A stretch of DNA of 64,000 nt. Source: VRUE01 sp963796705 (lineage in GTDB: Bacteria; Actinomycetota; Thermoleophilia; Solirubrobacterales; 70-9). Positions 48,073-55,018 of this stretch are shown here, one piece after another. The notes below the pieces were generated by a model, which saw nothing but the letters and a program-made list of their open reading frames with translations, was not told where the DNA came from and searched no databases. The position numbers and the translations under genes were made by a program. The number at the start of each line of letters is the position of its first letter. Within the stretch, counting starts at the first letter, position 1. Where the stretch lies: positions 558,001-622,000 of the forward strand of contig CAWCMK010000004.1 of NCBI GenBank assembly GCA_963796705.1, given 5' to 3'.

Positions 48073-48819
48073 ATGCACGAACTCATCAATCAGTACGTCG
48101 ACCTCAGCCTCATGGGCGAACACTTCGGCGAGGTTCTGGGCGGCTTCTGGCTCACGCTTCAGCTCTGGTTCATTGCCGGCGTGCTGTCGTTGCTCTGGGG
48201 GCTGATCCTGTCCCTGCTGCGTCAGCTCCCGGGCAGAGGCCTGCTGCCGGTGCGCTTCCTGGCGATCTCCTACATCGATGTCTTCCGCGGCATCCCGCTG
48301 CTGATGATCATCCTTCTCGTCTCGGGCGGCCTGCCAGCTCTCGAATTCCTGCCGAAGGATGTCCGCATTCCCGAGTGGTTCGGCAAGCCTGACCCCTTCT
48401 GGTACGGGGTCATGGCGATAACCATCACCTACGGCGCCTACATGGCCGAGGTCTACCGGGCGGGGATCGAAGCGGTCCCCGGAGGGCAGATGGAAGCCGC
48501 ACGCTCGCTTGGCATGAGCCATAGCCAGGCGATGCGCAACGTGATCGTGCCGCAGGCCGTTCGCAAAGTCTTCGCGCCCCTGCTGAACGATCTGATCGCC
48601 CTGATGAAGGACACCACGCTGGTCAGCTTCATCGCCCTCAACGAGGTGACGCTGGTGGGCAGCAACATCCACTCAGAAACCTACAACAGCTCGGCGATCA
48701 CCCTGGGAGCAATCATGTTCCTCGTCGTCACGCTGCCCCTGGCCCGCCTCGTCGACAAACTGATCTCGCGTGAACAGAGCCGCTTCACGCGGGGTGCGCC
48801 ACGGGTCGAAGCGCTCTGA
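48073..48819 (+). CDS. Polar amino acid ABC transporter, permease
   Basis: A 248-residue His/Glu/Gln/Arg-type permease with five or six hydrophobic segments. The cytosolic EAA loop that contacts the ATPase is AGIEAVPGGQMEAARSLGMSHSQA. The N-terminal segment (FGEVLGGFWLTLQLWFIAGV) and LPGRGLLPVRFLAISYIDVFRG match the HisM/TcyB class. One permease chain means a homodimer. It ends in a one-base overlap with the ATPase start (TGATG). Confidence 0.93.
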   Translation: MHELINQYVDLSLMGEHFGEVLGGFWLTLQLWFIAGVLSLLWGLILSLLRQLPGRGLLPVRFLAISYIDVFRGIPLLMIILLVSGGLPALEFLPKDVRIPEWFGKPDPFWYGVMAITITYGAYMAEVYRAGIEAVPGGQMEAARSLGMSHSQAMRNVIVPQAVRKVFAPLLNDLIALMKDTTLVSFIALNEVTLVGSNIHSETYNSSAITLGAIMFLVVTLPLARLVDKLISREQSRFTRGAPRVEAL

Positions 48820-49580
48820 TGAGCCCGATTCTCGAGCTGAAGAGCATCCACAAGCGATTTGACGACTTGGAGGTGTTGAAGGGGATCGACCTCGAGGTCC
48901 AAAGAGGCGAGGTCGTCTGCATCCTCGGCCCGAGCGGCTCCGGCAAGAGCACTCTGCTTCGCTGCGTCAACCTGCTCGAGCCCCCCGAGGAGGGAGCGAT
49001 CTTCCTGGAGGGCCGCGACATCTGCAAGGGTCCGGGGTCCGGCGGCGGAGAGCAGAGCTGGAACCTGGACTTCGTGCGCCAGCGGGTCGGAATGGTCTTC
49101 CAGCAGTTCAACCTCTTCCCGCACAAAACTGCGCTGCAGAACGTCACCCTGGCGCCGACCAAGGTGCTGGGCCGAGATAAGGCCGAAGCCGAGGCAAGAG
49201 CGACCGAGCTGCTCGAACGGGTCGGCCTGGGCGACAAACTCTCCCAGTACCCCGAACGACTCTCCGGGGGCCAGCAGCAGCGGGTCGCGATTGCCCGCGC
49301 CCTGGCGATGGAACCCCACGTGATGCTCTTCGACGAGGTCACCTCCGCGCTTGACCCAGAGCTCGTCAAAGAGGTTCTGGACGTCCTTCGCAAACTCGCC
49401 TCGGACGGGATGACGATGCTCGTCGTCACCCACGAGATGGGCTTCGCCCGTGAGGTCGGCGACAAGGTCGTTTTCATGGACGAGGGCGTGATCGTCGAGC
49501 AGGGTAGGCCGGCGGAGGTGCTCGAGAACCCGCAGCAGGCGCGGACTCAGAAATTCCTCGGCTTGGTCCTTGAACGCTGA
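48819..49580 (+). CDS. Polar amino acid ABC transporter, ATP-binding protein
   Basis: A 253-residue GlnQ/TcyC-type ATPase. Walker A GPSGSGKST, Q-loop VGMVFQQFNLFPHKTALQNV, signature LSGGQQQRVAIARAL, Walker B VMLFDEVTSALDPE and switch His in VVTHEMGFAREV are all intact. A short insertion (KGPGSGGGEQSWNLDFVR, near residue 70) is typical of this class. Last gene of the transporter operon; a convergent terminator candidate lies at 49606-49623. Confidence 0.95.
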   Translation: MSPILELKSIHKRFDDLEVLKGIDLEVQRGEVVCILGPSGSGKSTLLRCVNLLEPPEEGAIFLEGRDICKGPGSGGGEQSWNLDFVRQRVGMVFQQFNLFPHKTALQNVTLAPTKVLGRDKAEAEARATELLERVGLGDKLSQYPERLSGGQQQRVAIARALAMEPHVMLFDEVTSALDPELVKEVLDVLRKLASDGMTMLVVTHEMGFAREVGDKVVFMDEGVIVEQGRPAEVLENPQQARTQKFLGLVLER

Positions 49581-49605
49581 GGCTCGCAAACCCGGCTGGA
49601 ACTAA

Positions 49606-49623
49606 AGCGCCGTGAGCGGCGCT
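49606..49623. terminator. Hairpin between convergent ATPase and cysO genes
   Basis: AGCGCC (49606-49611) and GGCGCT (49618-49623) pair around a six-base loop, between two convergent gene ends (49580 plus, 49625 minus). No T-run, so a weak or Rho-assisted bidirectional stop is the likely use. Confidence 0.45.
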
Positions 49624-49624
49624 G

Positions 49625-49900
49625 CTAGCAACCGCCGGCCATCGCCGGCAGGATGACGACCGTATCGCCCTCCGAGACCACCGTGTCGAGGCCGTCCAGC
49701 ACCCGCACGTCCTCGTCGTTTAGGTAGACGTTGACGTAGCGATTGAGGTCGCCGTCCTCGCCGAAGAGCTGGGATCCGGTCTCCGGGTAGTCGACGGTCA
49801 GCGCCCGAAGCACCTCGCCCACCGTCGAGCCCGCGGCCTCGACCTCGGGCCGCCCGCCCGTCTGCGGGCGCAGAACCGGTGGGATACGGATCGTCGCCAT
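49625..49900 (-). CDS. cysO: CysO/ThiS/MoaD-family sulfur carrier protein ending in Gly-Gly-Cys
   Basis: A 91-residue beta-grasp protein. It opens MATIRIPPVLRPQTGG and has VEAAGSTVGEVLRALTVDYP, NRYVNVYLNDEDVRVLDG and VSEGDTVVILPAMAGGC. The diglycine that is adenylated and turned into a thiocarboxylate is Gly89-Gly90, but one extra Cys91 follows before the stop, read directly as GGC GGT TGC TAG. Known CysO and MoaD proteins end at Gly-Gly, so Cys91 must be removed first, probably by the JAMM protease at 45641-46042. The encoded end is chemically the CysO-cysteine adduct. Second gene of moeZ-cysO, gap 23 bases. Confidence 0.93.
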   Translation of the reverse strand: MATIRIPPVLRPQTGGRPEVEAAGSTVGEVLRALTVDYPETGSQLFGEDGDLNRYVNVYLNDEDVRVLDGLDTVVSEGDTVVILPAMAGGC

Positions 49901-49923
49901 GCTCAGCCCGGGGAACCTATCGG

Positions 49924-51087
49924 CTAGCCGGCGCAGAAGAGCTCGTAGTCAGGGAACTTGCCCAGCTCCGACTCAGGGATCTCCGCGGCATTCTCGCCGC
50001 AGATCGGGCAATCGGGATCGCGACGAACCTTGAGCTCGGTGAAGCGGGTGCCGAGCGCCTCGTAGAGCAGCAGCCGGCCGATCAGCGGCTCGCCGACGCC
50101 GAGCACCAGCTTGATCACCTCGTTCGCCTGCAGGGTGCCCATCGTCCCCGCCATCACGCCGAGGACACCGTTGGCCGAGCAGCTCGGTGCCAGCTCCGCC
50201 GGCGGCGGCGTCGGGTAAAGGCAGCGGTAGCAGGGACCCTCGAACGGGACGAAGGTCGAGATCTGCCCATCGAAGCTGAGGATCGAGGCTGAGACGACCG
50301 GCTTGCGGAGGCGCACCGAGGCGTCGTTCAGCAGGTAGCGAGTCGGGAAGTTGTCAGCCCCGTCGACGATCACGTCGTAGTCGTCGATCAGCTCGAGGAT
50401 GTTGTCGGCACTGAGACGCGTGTTGTGCTCGACCACCTTCACATCGGGGTTCAGCGCCTCGATCGTCTTGCGCGCCGAGGAGGTCTTCGGTTCGCCGATC
50501 CGCTCGGTGTTGTGAATCACCTGCCGCTGCAGGTTGGAGGCGTCGACGACGTCATCGTCGACGAGGCCCAGGGTGCCGATCCCCGCGGCAGCCAGGTAGA
50601 GCGCGGTGGGCGCGCCGAGCCCGCCCGCACCGAGCAGCAGCACCTTGGCGTTCAGCAGCTTCAGCTGTCCGTCGACGCCGACCTCGGGCAGCAACGTATG
50701 GCGCGAGTAGCGATCGCGCTGCTCGGGGGTCATGCCGCTGGCGGCGACCACCGGCAGGCCCTGCTCCTGCCAGGCGAGAATCCCGCCGGCCATCGAGGCA
50801 ACGTTCTCATAGCCGAGCGCCTGCAGCTGCGCGGCCGCCTTATAGGAACGGTTGCCGCTGCGGCAGTAAAGGATCGTGCGCGCCGAGCTGTCCGGTGCCG
50901 CGTCGGCAATCTCCTCGATGAGCAATCCGGGCGGCACGAGCTTGCCACCCTCGAGGTGGGCCTCCTGATACTCGTGGGGCTCGCGCGTATCGATCAGGAC
51001 GACGTTGCCACCCTCGATCTCCTCGTTGGCCTCAAAGGGCTCGATCTCCTCGACCTGCGCCTTAACCTGCGTATCAGCACCCGCCAT
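49924..51087 (-). CDS. moeZ: MoeZ-like sulfur-carrier activating enzyme with N-terminal rhodanese domain
   Basis: A 387-residue protein that adenylates a sulfur carrier and transfers sulfur to it. The rhodanese domain comes first (about 15-115) with active-site Cys in ILYCRSGNRSYKA. The E1-like domain follows (about 118-370): RYSRHTLLPEVGVDGQ, nucleotide loop LLLGAGGLGAPTALYL, DDDVVDASNLQRQVIHN and two zinc pairs (CYRC and CPIC). Ordinary MoeZ/MOCS3 has the opposite order. Zinc and ATP residues look intact. First gene of the operon with cysO, so CysO is the likely substrate. Confidence 0.93.
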   Translation of the reverse strand: MAGADTQVKAQVEEIEPFEANEEIEGGNVVLIDTREPHEYQEAHLEGGKLVPPGLLIEEIADAAPDSSARTILYCRSGNRSYKAAAQLQALGYENVASMAGGILAWQEQGLPVVAASGMTPEQRDRYSRHTLLPEVGVDGQLKLLNAKVLLLGAGGLGAPTALYLAAAGIGTLGLVDDDVVDASNLQRQVIHNTERIGEPKTSSARKTIEALNPDVKVVEHNTRLSADNILELIDDYDVIVDGADNFPTRYLLNDASVRLRKPVVSASILSFDGQISTFVPFEGPCYRCLYPTPPPAELAPSCSANGVLGVMAGTMGTLQANEVIKLVLGVGEPLIGRLLLYEALGTRFTELKVRRDPDCPICGENAAEIPESELGKFPDYELFCAG

Positions 51088-51118
51088 GCGGTAAATCTCC
51101 TAAATCCGGATCGGCTTT

Positions 51119-51136
51119 TACTTCAAAAAGTATAGC
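51119..51136 (-). promoter_or_regulatory. Shared 18-base promoter/operator element upstream of moeZ
   Basis: TACTTCAAAAAGTATAGC on the plus strand, the same 18 bases as 47033-47050, here 32 bases before ATG 51087. Read towards moeZ it offers TATACT as -10 box. An SD (TAGGAG) follows at a proper place in the leader. Confidence 0.7.
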
Positions 51137-51148
51137 GGGGCGATCGCG

Positions 51149-51481
51149 GTGGTAGAAAAGAACCCGGTGGAAGCATCCGACAATCCTGATCGCCGGCTGC
51201 AGGATCCCGAGCCGCGCCTACGAGACGTTGCCGAGGCCCACCTGCGCAAGCGCCAGGACTTCGCGATCCACCTCGCCGCCTATCTTGCGGTCAATGGGCT
51301 CTTCGTCTCTATCTGGGCATTCTTCGGCGGCGAATTCTGGCCGATCGTCCCGCTCGTGATCTGGGGCGCGGCACTGGGCCTGCACGGCTGGTCGGTCTTC
51401 CTGGGGCCGGCTCGGGGGGCCGGAGCAGACCCGATCGCCAGGGAGATGGATCGCCTCCGCGACCGAGGCGTCGCGCGCTAG
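51149..51481 (+). CDS. 2TM-domain protein
   Basis: A 110-residue membrane protein with two helices close together (about 41-60, IHLAAYLAVNGLFVSIWAFF, and 66-85, WPIVPLVIWGAALGLHGWSV), preceded by RDVAEAHLRKRQDFAIH. This is the 2TM domain pattern, often found at the N-terminus of LytTR sensor proteins or alone. Starts with GTG 51149, divergent from moeZ and very close to its promoter element. Its TAG shares a CTAG with the stop of the convergent glutaredoxin-like gene. Confidence 0.82.
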   Translation: MVEKNPVEASDNPDRRLQDPEPRLRDVAEAHLRKRQDFAIHLAAYLAVNGLFVSIWAFFGGEFWPIVPLVIWGAALGLHGWSVFLGPARGAGADPIAREMDRLRDRGVAR

Positions 51482-51762
51482 GCGCCGGCCCTGGCCCCAA
51501 TCGCCGGGTGCGCCTCAGCCCACTCGGCGACCTTCTGGGATTCCTTGATCACCGTGCCGTCGTCGAGAACGAGCGTTGGCACCTTGTAGTTGCCGGTCAG
51601 TTCCTTCACCTTGCGCCTGCCGCTGAAGAAGCGATCGGTCCCATAACACCCGTAGGTCTTCACGACGTCGGGTTCATAACCGGCGACGCGCAGCGCCTCA
51701 AGGGCCCGCGCACATGCGTGATGCTCGCCGCCGAAGGTCCCGTAACAGATATAGAGCTTCAC
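51478..51762 (-). CDS. Glutaredoxin/GST-N-like thioredoxin-fold protein
   Basis: A 94-residue single-domain protein. It begins MKLYICYGTFGGEHHACARA, has cis-Pro in YKVPTLVLDDGTVIKESQKV, and ends with a short helix, as in glutaredoxin or the N-terminal domain of glutathione S-transferases. The usual CxxC is not present; Cys6 and Cys17 and a later Cys39 (TYGCYGTD) are available. Redox or thiol binding in the sulfur region is plausible but not proven. Eight bases separate its start from the htpX stop. Confidence 0.78.
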   Translation of the reverse strand: MKLYICYGTFGGEHHACARALEALRVAGYEPDVVKTYGCYGTDRFFSGRRKVKELTGNYKVPTLVLDDGTVIKESQKVAEWAEAHPAIGARAGA

Positions 51763-51769
51763 CTCGACC

Positions 51770-52627
51770 TCACATGCTGGGGCGCATCTGGCGCAGCCGT
51801 TTCACCCGCTCCTCGATCGGAGGATGGGTCGAGAAGAGCCCGGCGATTCCCTTGCTGGAAAAGGGCTTGACGATGTAGAGGGGCTCGGCCGCCTGGTTGA
51901 CCTGCATCGGCATTGCTTCCGCTCCCTGCTCGAGGCGCAACAGGGCGCTGGCCAAGGACTCCGGGTTGCCGCAGAGTTCGGCCCCTCCGGCGTCGGCGGC
52001 GTACTCGCGCTGGCGCGAGATCGCAAGCTGGATGATGCTGGCGGCGATCGGCGCGAGCAGCACGAGCGCCAGCGAGGCGACCAGGCCAAGTGGCGATTCA
52101 TCGTCGTTGCCGAACCACATCAGCATGTAGGCGACGTAGGTGATCGCGGCGCCGATCGACGATGCGACCGACTGGATGAGAATGTCGCGGTTGCGGACGT
52201 GGGTGAGCTCGTGACCGAGGACTCCCCGCAGCTCGTCCTCGGAGAGCAGTTTGGTGATTCCGCGCGTCACCGCGACCGCGGAGTGCTTGGGGTTGCGGCC
52301 CGTCGCGAAGGCGTTGGGCTGGTCCTGGGGGATCATGTAGAGCCGCGGCATCGGCAGCCCCGCGCGGGTGGTGAGTTCCCGAACGATCTGGTAAAGCCGC
52401 GGGTTTTCCGACTCCTCGATCGGCTTTGCGCGGCTCATCGCCAGGGCCATTTTGTCGCTGAAGAAGTAGGAGAAGAAGTTGATCAGCAGGGCGAACCCGA
52501 GAAAGAGGGCCGCGGTACTCGGGCCGCCAACGAGGGCCCCGATCACCACCAAAAGGCCCGAAAGGCTGGCCATCAGGATCGTGGTGCGCAGCGTCGCGCC
52601 CCAGGTGGACTGCTTGGTGGTCGTCAT
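51770..52627 (-). CDS. htpX: Membrane protease HtpX
   Basis: A 285-residue M48 zinc metalloprotease of the inner membrane that degrades misfolded membrane proteins. Two N-terminal helices (about 14-33 and 36-56) are followed by the active-site helix LGHELTHVRNRD, then two more hydrophobic segments, and the third zinc ligand Glu in SRQREYAADAGGAEL. The C-terminal STHPPIEERVKRLRQM is typical. Divergent from the histidine-kinase gene with a palindrome in between (52689-52706). Confidence 0.96.
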   Translation of the reverse strand: MTTTKQSTWGATLRTTILMASLSGLLVVIGALVGGPSTAALFLGFALLINFFSYFFSDKMALAMSRAKPIEESENPRLYQIVRELTTRAGLPMPRLYMIPQDQPNAFATGRNPKHSAVAVTRGITKLLSEDELRGVLGHELTHVRNRDILIQSVASSIGAAITYVAYMLMWFGNDDESPLGLVASLALVLLAPIAASIIQLAISRQREYAADAGGAELCGNPESLASALLRLEQGAEAMPMQVNQAAEPLYIVKPFSSKGIAGLFSTHPPIEERVKRLRQMRPSM

Positions 52628-52688
52628 CGGGTCTGGCTCCTTGTCTGATTCATCGCCTTAAGTATTCCGGCAAAGCCGGATCCTGGCC

Positions 52689-52706
52689 ATAGGGGGAAAC
52701 CCCTAT
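52689..52706. promoter_or_regulatory. Perfect palindrome between htpX and the two-component genes
   Basis: ATAGGGGGAAACCCCTAT: arms ATAGGGG and CCCCTAT around GAAA, followed by TTTC on the plus strand. It is 40 bases before GTG 52746 and 62 bases from htpX. Likely operator for the adjacent NarL-type regulator. A second short repeat CCGGC-AAA-GCCGG lies at 52667-52679. Confidence 0.6.
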
Positions 52707-52745
52707 TTTCAAATCCCCCACCCACCCTCCGCCTAGGCTTGCACC

Positions 52746-53594
52746 GTGGCCGTCCTGGTGATCGCCCTCGTTGTCTTGAACATCCTCCTCGGCGTCGCGG
52801 TGCTGCGACTGCGACGTCGCTGGGCCCCCCTGGAGACTCTGATCGAGGACATGGAGAAGGTCGACCTGAGCCGACCGGTATCGGCGATCCCCGCCTCGAT
52901 CGACGGCGTCGGGGAGACCGAGGAGGTCGAGCGTCTCGAGCTGGCCTTTCTGCGCATGCTGAGGCGACTTGAGGCCGAGCGACGGCGGGCCGGGTCGCTG
53001 GCCCTGCGGGCTCAGGAGGAGGAGCGCGCGCGCATCGCCCGCGACCTGCATGACGAGGTGAACCAGTCGCTCACCGGCCTGCTGCTGCGCCTCGAGGCCC
53101 TGCGTGAGGCGGCGCCCCCGGAGCTGGAGTCCGAGCTCGCAGACACGAAGGCGCTCGCCAACCAGGCGATGACCGAGCTGCTATCTCTGGCCCGCCAGCT
53201 TCGGCCGACCGCGCTTGATGACCTCGGCCTGGCTGCCGCCGTCGCCGGGCTCGTGGACCACGTCGGGAATTCCGGGATCGAGGCGGCGCTGCACCAGGAG
53301 GGCGACCTCTCCGAACTCGAAGCCGACGTTCAGCTTGTCGTCTACCGGGTCGCCCAGGAGGCCCTCTCAAACGCGGTGCGACATTCGGGTGCACAGGGGG
53401 TAGCGGTCTCCCTGCGCCGCGCCGGCGAGGGCGCCGAGCTCGAGGTCTCCGATGATGGGCGTGGCTTTGCCTTTGAGGAGTCCGAGAACGGCCTCGGGAT
53501 CGCGGGAATGCGAGAGCGGGCCCTGTTGATCGGCGGCGAGCTGATGATCGAATCGCGGCCCGGACAGGGCACGACGATCAGGCTGAAGACATGA
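52746..53594 (+). CDS. Sensor histidine kinase, HisKA_3 (NarX/LiaS/DegS-like)
   Basis: A 282-residue kinase with a single N-terminal transmembrane helix (1-21) and no extracellular sensor domain. A short HAMP-like region (about 25-75) leads to the dimerisation helix ERARIARDLHDEVNQSL, with His102 as phosphorylation site. The ATPase domain has RVAQEALSNAVRHSG (N box), VSDDGRGFAF (G1) and NGLGIAGMRERA (G2). With almost no periplasmic part it probably senses the membrane or a partner protein, as LiaS does. GTG start; overlaps the regulator gene by four bases (ATGA). Confidence 0.94.
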   Translation: MAVLVIALVVLNILLGVAVLRLRRRWAPLETLIEDMEKVDLSRPVSAIPASIDGVGETEEVERLELAFLRMLRRLEAERRRAGSLALRAQEEERARIARDLHDEVNQSLTGLLLRLEALREAAPPELESELADTKALANQAMTELLSLARQLRPTALDDLGLAAAVAGLVDHVGNSGIEAALHQEGDLSELEADVQLVVYRVAQEALSNAVRHSGAQGVAVSLRRAGEGAELEVSDDGRGFAFEESENGLGIAGMRERALLIGGELMIESRPGQGTTIRLKT

Positions 53595-54220
53595 GGGTGC
53601 TGATTGCCGATGATCACGGAATCGTCCGTTCGGGGCTGCGATTGCTGCTCGAGCGCCAACCCGACATCCAGGTAATCGCCGAGGCGGCGGATGGCGCTGC
53701 TGCCAGGGAGATCGCCGTCCGGGAGCGACCCGACCTGGCGATCATCGACGTCAATATGCCGAAGCTGACGGGGCTGCAGGCGACGCGTGAGATCAAGCAG
53801 CAGGCACCTGAGGTCGCGGTCCTGATCCTCTCCATGCACGACGACGAGCGCTATCTGTTCGAGGCGCTGAAGGCCGGCGCATCCGGCTACGTTCTCAAGG
53901 CCCAGGCCGACACCGACCTGCTCGCCGCGATCCGCGCGGTGCAGCGCGGCGAGCCCTTCCTCACCCCGGCGGCGCAGCGGACCGTGATCCGCGACGTGCT
54001 CGCGGGGGACGCAGCCGGGGAGGCGGAGCTGACCCCACGCGAGGAGGAGATCGTCAAGCTTGTCGCGGAGGCTCACACCACCAGGGAGATTGCGGCGATC
54101 CTCCACCTCTCCGAGAAGACCGTCGAGAACCACCGCGCTAACGCGATGCGCAAGCTCGGCATGAGAGACCGCGTGGAGCTGGTCCGCTACGCGATCCGCC
54201 GCGGCCTGATCGAACCGTGA
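53591..54220 (+). CDS. NarL/LiaR-family response regulator
   Basis: A 209-residue regulator. The receiver domain has Asp7 and Asp8 (LIADDHG), phosphoacceptor Asp53 (LAIIDVNMPKLTG) and Lys in SGYVLKAQAD. The C-terminal LuxR-type HTH is ELTPREEEIVKLVAEAHTTR, with IAAILHLSEKTVENHRANAM. Start ATG overlaps the kinase stop. The palindrome at 52689-52706 is a candidate site for autoregulation and control of htpX. Confidence 0.96.
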   Translation: MRVLIADDHGIVRSGLRLLLERQPDIQVIAEAADGAAAREIAVRERPDLAIIDVNMPKLTGLQATREIKQQAPEVAVLILSMHDDERYLFEALKAGASGYVLKAQADTDLLAAIRAVQRGEPFLTPAAQRTVIRDVLAGDAAGEAELTPREEEIVKLVAEAHTTREIAAILHLSEKTVENHRANAMRKLGMRDRVELVRYAIRRGLIEP

Positions 54221-54473
54221 GCACCAGCAGACCGAGGCAGAGGAGGACGGCACGGGCCGGCGCGGGCCCCGTCACCAGTGGGCTCCTCCGTGTCGGGGGC
54301 GCCGGTGAGGCGATCTCCTCTCCTCTCGCGCGCATGCACCGCATCCACGCCGCCTGGACCATCGCGCAGCGGGCCCAGGGCCGCCCCGAGGATCACCTCA
54401 CTCGGCCGCAGCGACCCCGGGTTTAGCCGGAGAGCGATCCGGTCTGGGGGGAGCCGGGGCCGCCTTCCGCCCC
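54221..54473. other. Intergenic stretch with no convincing gene
   Basis: About 250 bases between the response regulator and the motif before the Rrf2 gene. A 69-codon frame (54217-54426) begins in a GTGA overlap with the regulator stop, but its product is Arg/Pro-rich and lacks family features. Minus-strand frames look equally random. No RNA gene seen. Confidence 0.5.
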
Positions 54474-54497
54474 AAAGCCGACCGCTTGGGTAGGATT
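54474..54497 (+). promoter_or_regulatory. Candidate Rrf2 operator, copy 1 (before the regulator gene)
   Basis: AAAGCCGACCG (54474-54484), five variable bases, then GTAGGATT (54490-54497). Copy 2 at 58526-58549 has the same layout and length. TAGGAT may also act as a -10 box; the ATG is only nine bases downstream, so the mRNA may have almost no leader. Confidence 0.65.
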
Positions 54498-54505
54498 TGT
54501 CAACG

Positions 54506-54988
54506 ATGTTGTTCTCGACCAAAGCCGAGTACGGCGTGCGGCTGATGGTCGAGCTGGGCCGCCAGCCCGGTTCGACCCCGATCTCACTCAGCACCGTCGC
54601 CGAGGCGGAGCGGTTACCGCTCTCCTACCTCGAGCACCTGGTCGCCAAGCTGCGCAAGGCGGGGCTGGTCGCCTCGACGCGGGGAGCTCATGGCGGCTAC
54701 CGCCTGGCTAAGCCCGCCGCGGAGATCAGGATGGACGCAGTTGTCGAGGCGCTCGAAGGCCAGATCGCGCCGATGGAGTGCTTTCACGAAACGCCCGAGG
54801 GCAAGGTGCTTTGCTCCCACGAAGAGGACGGCGACCACGCCTGCGCAACAAAGCTGCTCTGGACGCGGGTCCAGGGCGGCGTCATCAGGGCACTGGCCGG
54901 AACGACTCTCGCCGAGCTGGTCGAGTTCTCGAGTCCCGCCGAGGGGAGCGGGTCCGCCTCGCTTGTCTCGGTCGGCGGCGCAGCGTAG
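54506..54988 (+). CDS. Rrf2-family Fe-S regulator (IscR/SufR-like)
   Basis: A 160-residue winged-helix regulator. The HTH is at the N-terminus (LFSTKAEYGVRLMVELGRQ, then LSTVAEAERLPLSYLEHLVA and the wing TRGAHGGYRLAKP). Three cysteines at 92, 103 and 113 (ECFH, LCSHE, HACAT) lie where IscR-type proteins bind a [2Fe-2S] cluster. The C-terminal 40 residues are Ser/Ala-rich. It is the first gene of rrf2-sufC-sufS-sufU, so it likely senses Fe-S status and controls the suf genes through the motif at 54474-54497 and 58526-58549. Confidence 0.93.
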   Translation: MLFSTKAEYGVRLMVELGRQPGSTPISLSTVAEAERLPLSYLEHLVAKLRKAGLVASTRGAHGGYRLAKPAAEIRMDAVVEALEGQIAPMECFHETPEGKVLCSHEEDGDHACATKLLWTRVQGGVIRALAGTTLAELVEFSSPAEGSGSASLVSVGGAA

Positions 54989-55018
54989 GAAAACTTCACA
55001 ACCCGAACGGAGCACGAA

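Noticed and set aside
54187..54594. 135-codon minus-strand frame across the Rrf2 promoter region
   Set aside because: Overlaps the Rrf2 gene and the regulator; Pro/Arg-rich, no domain.
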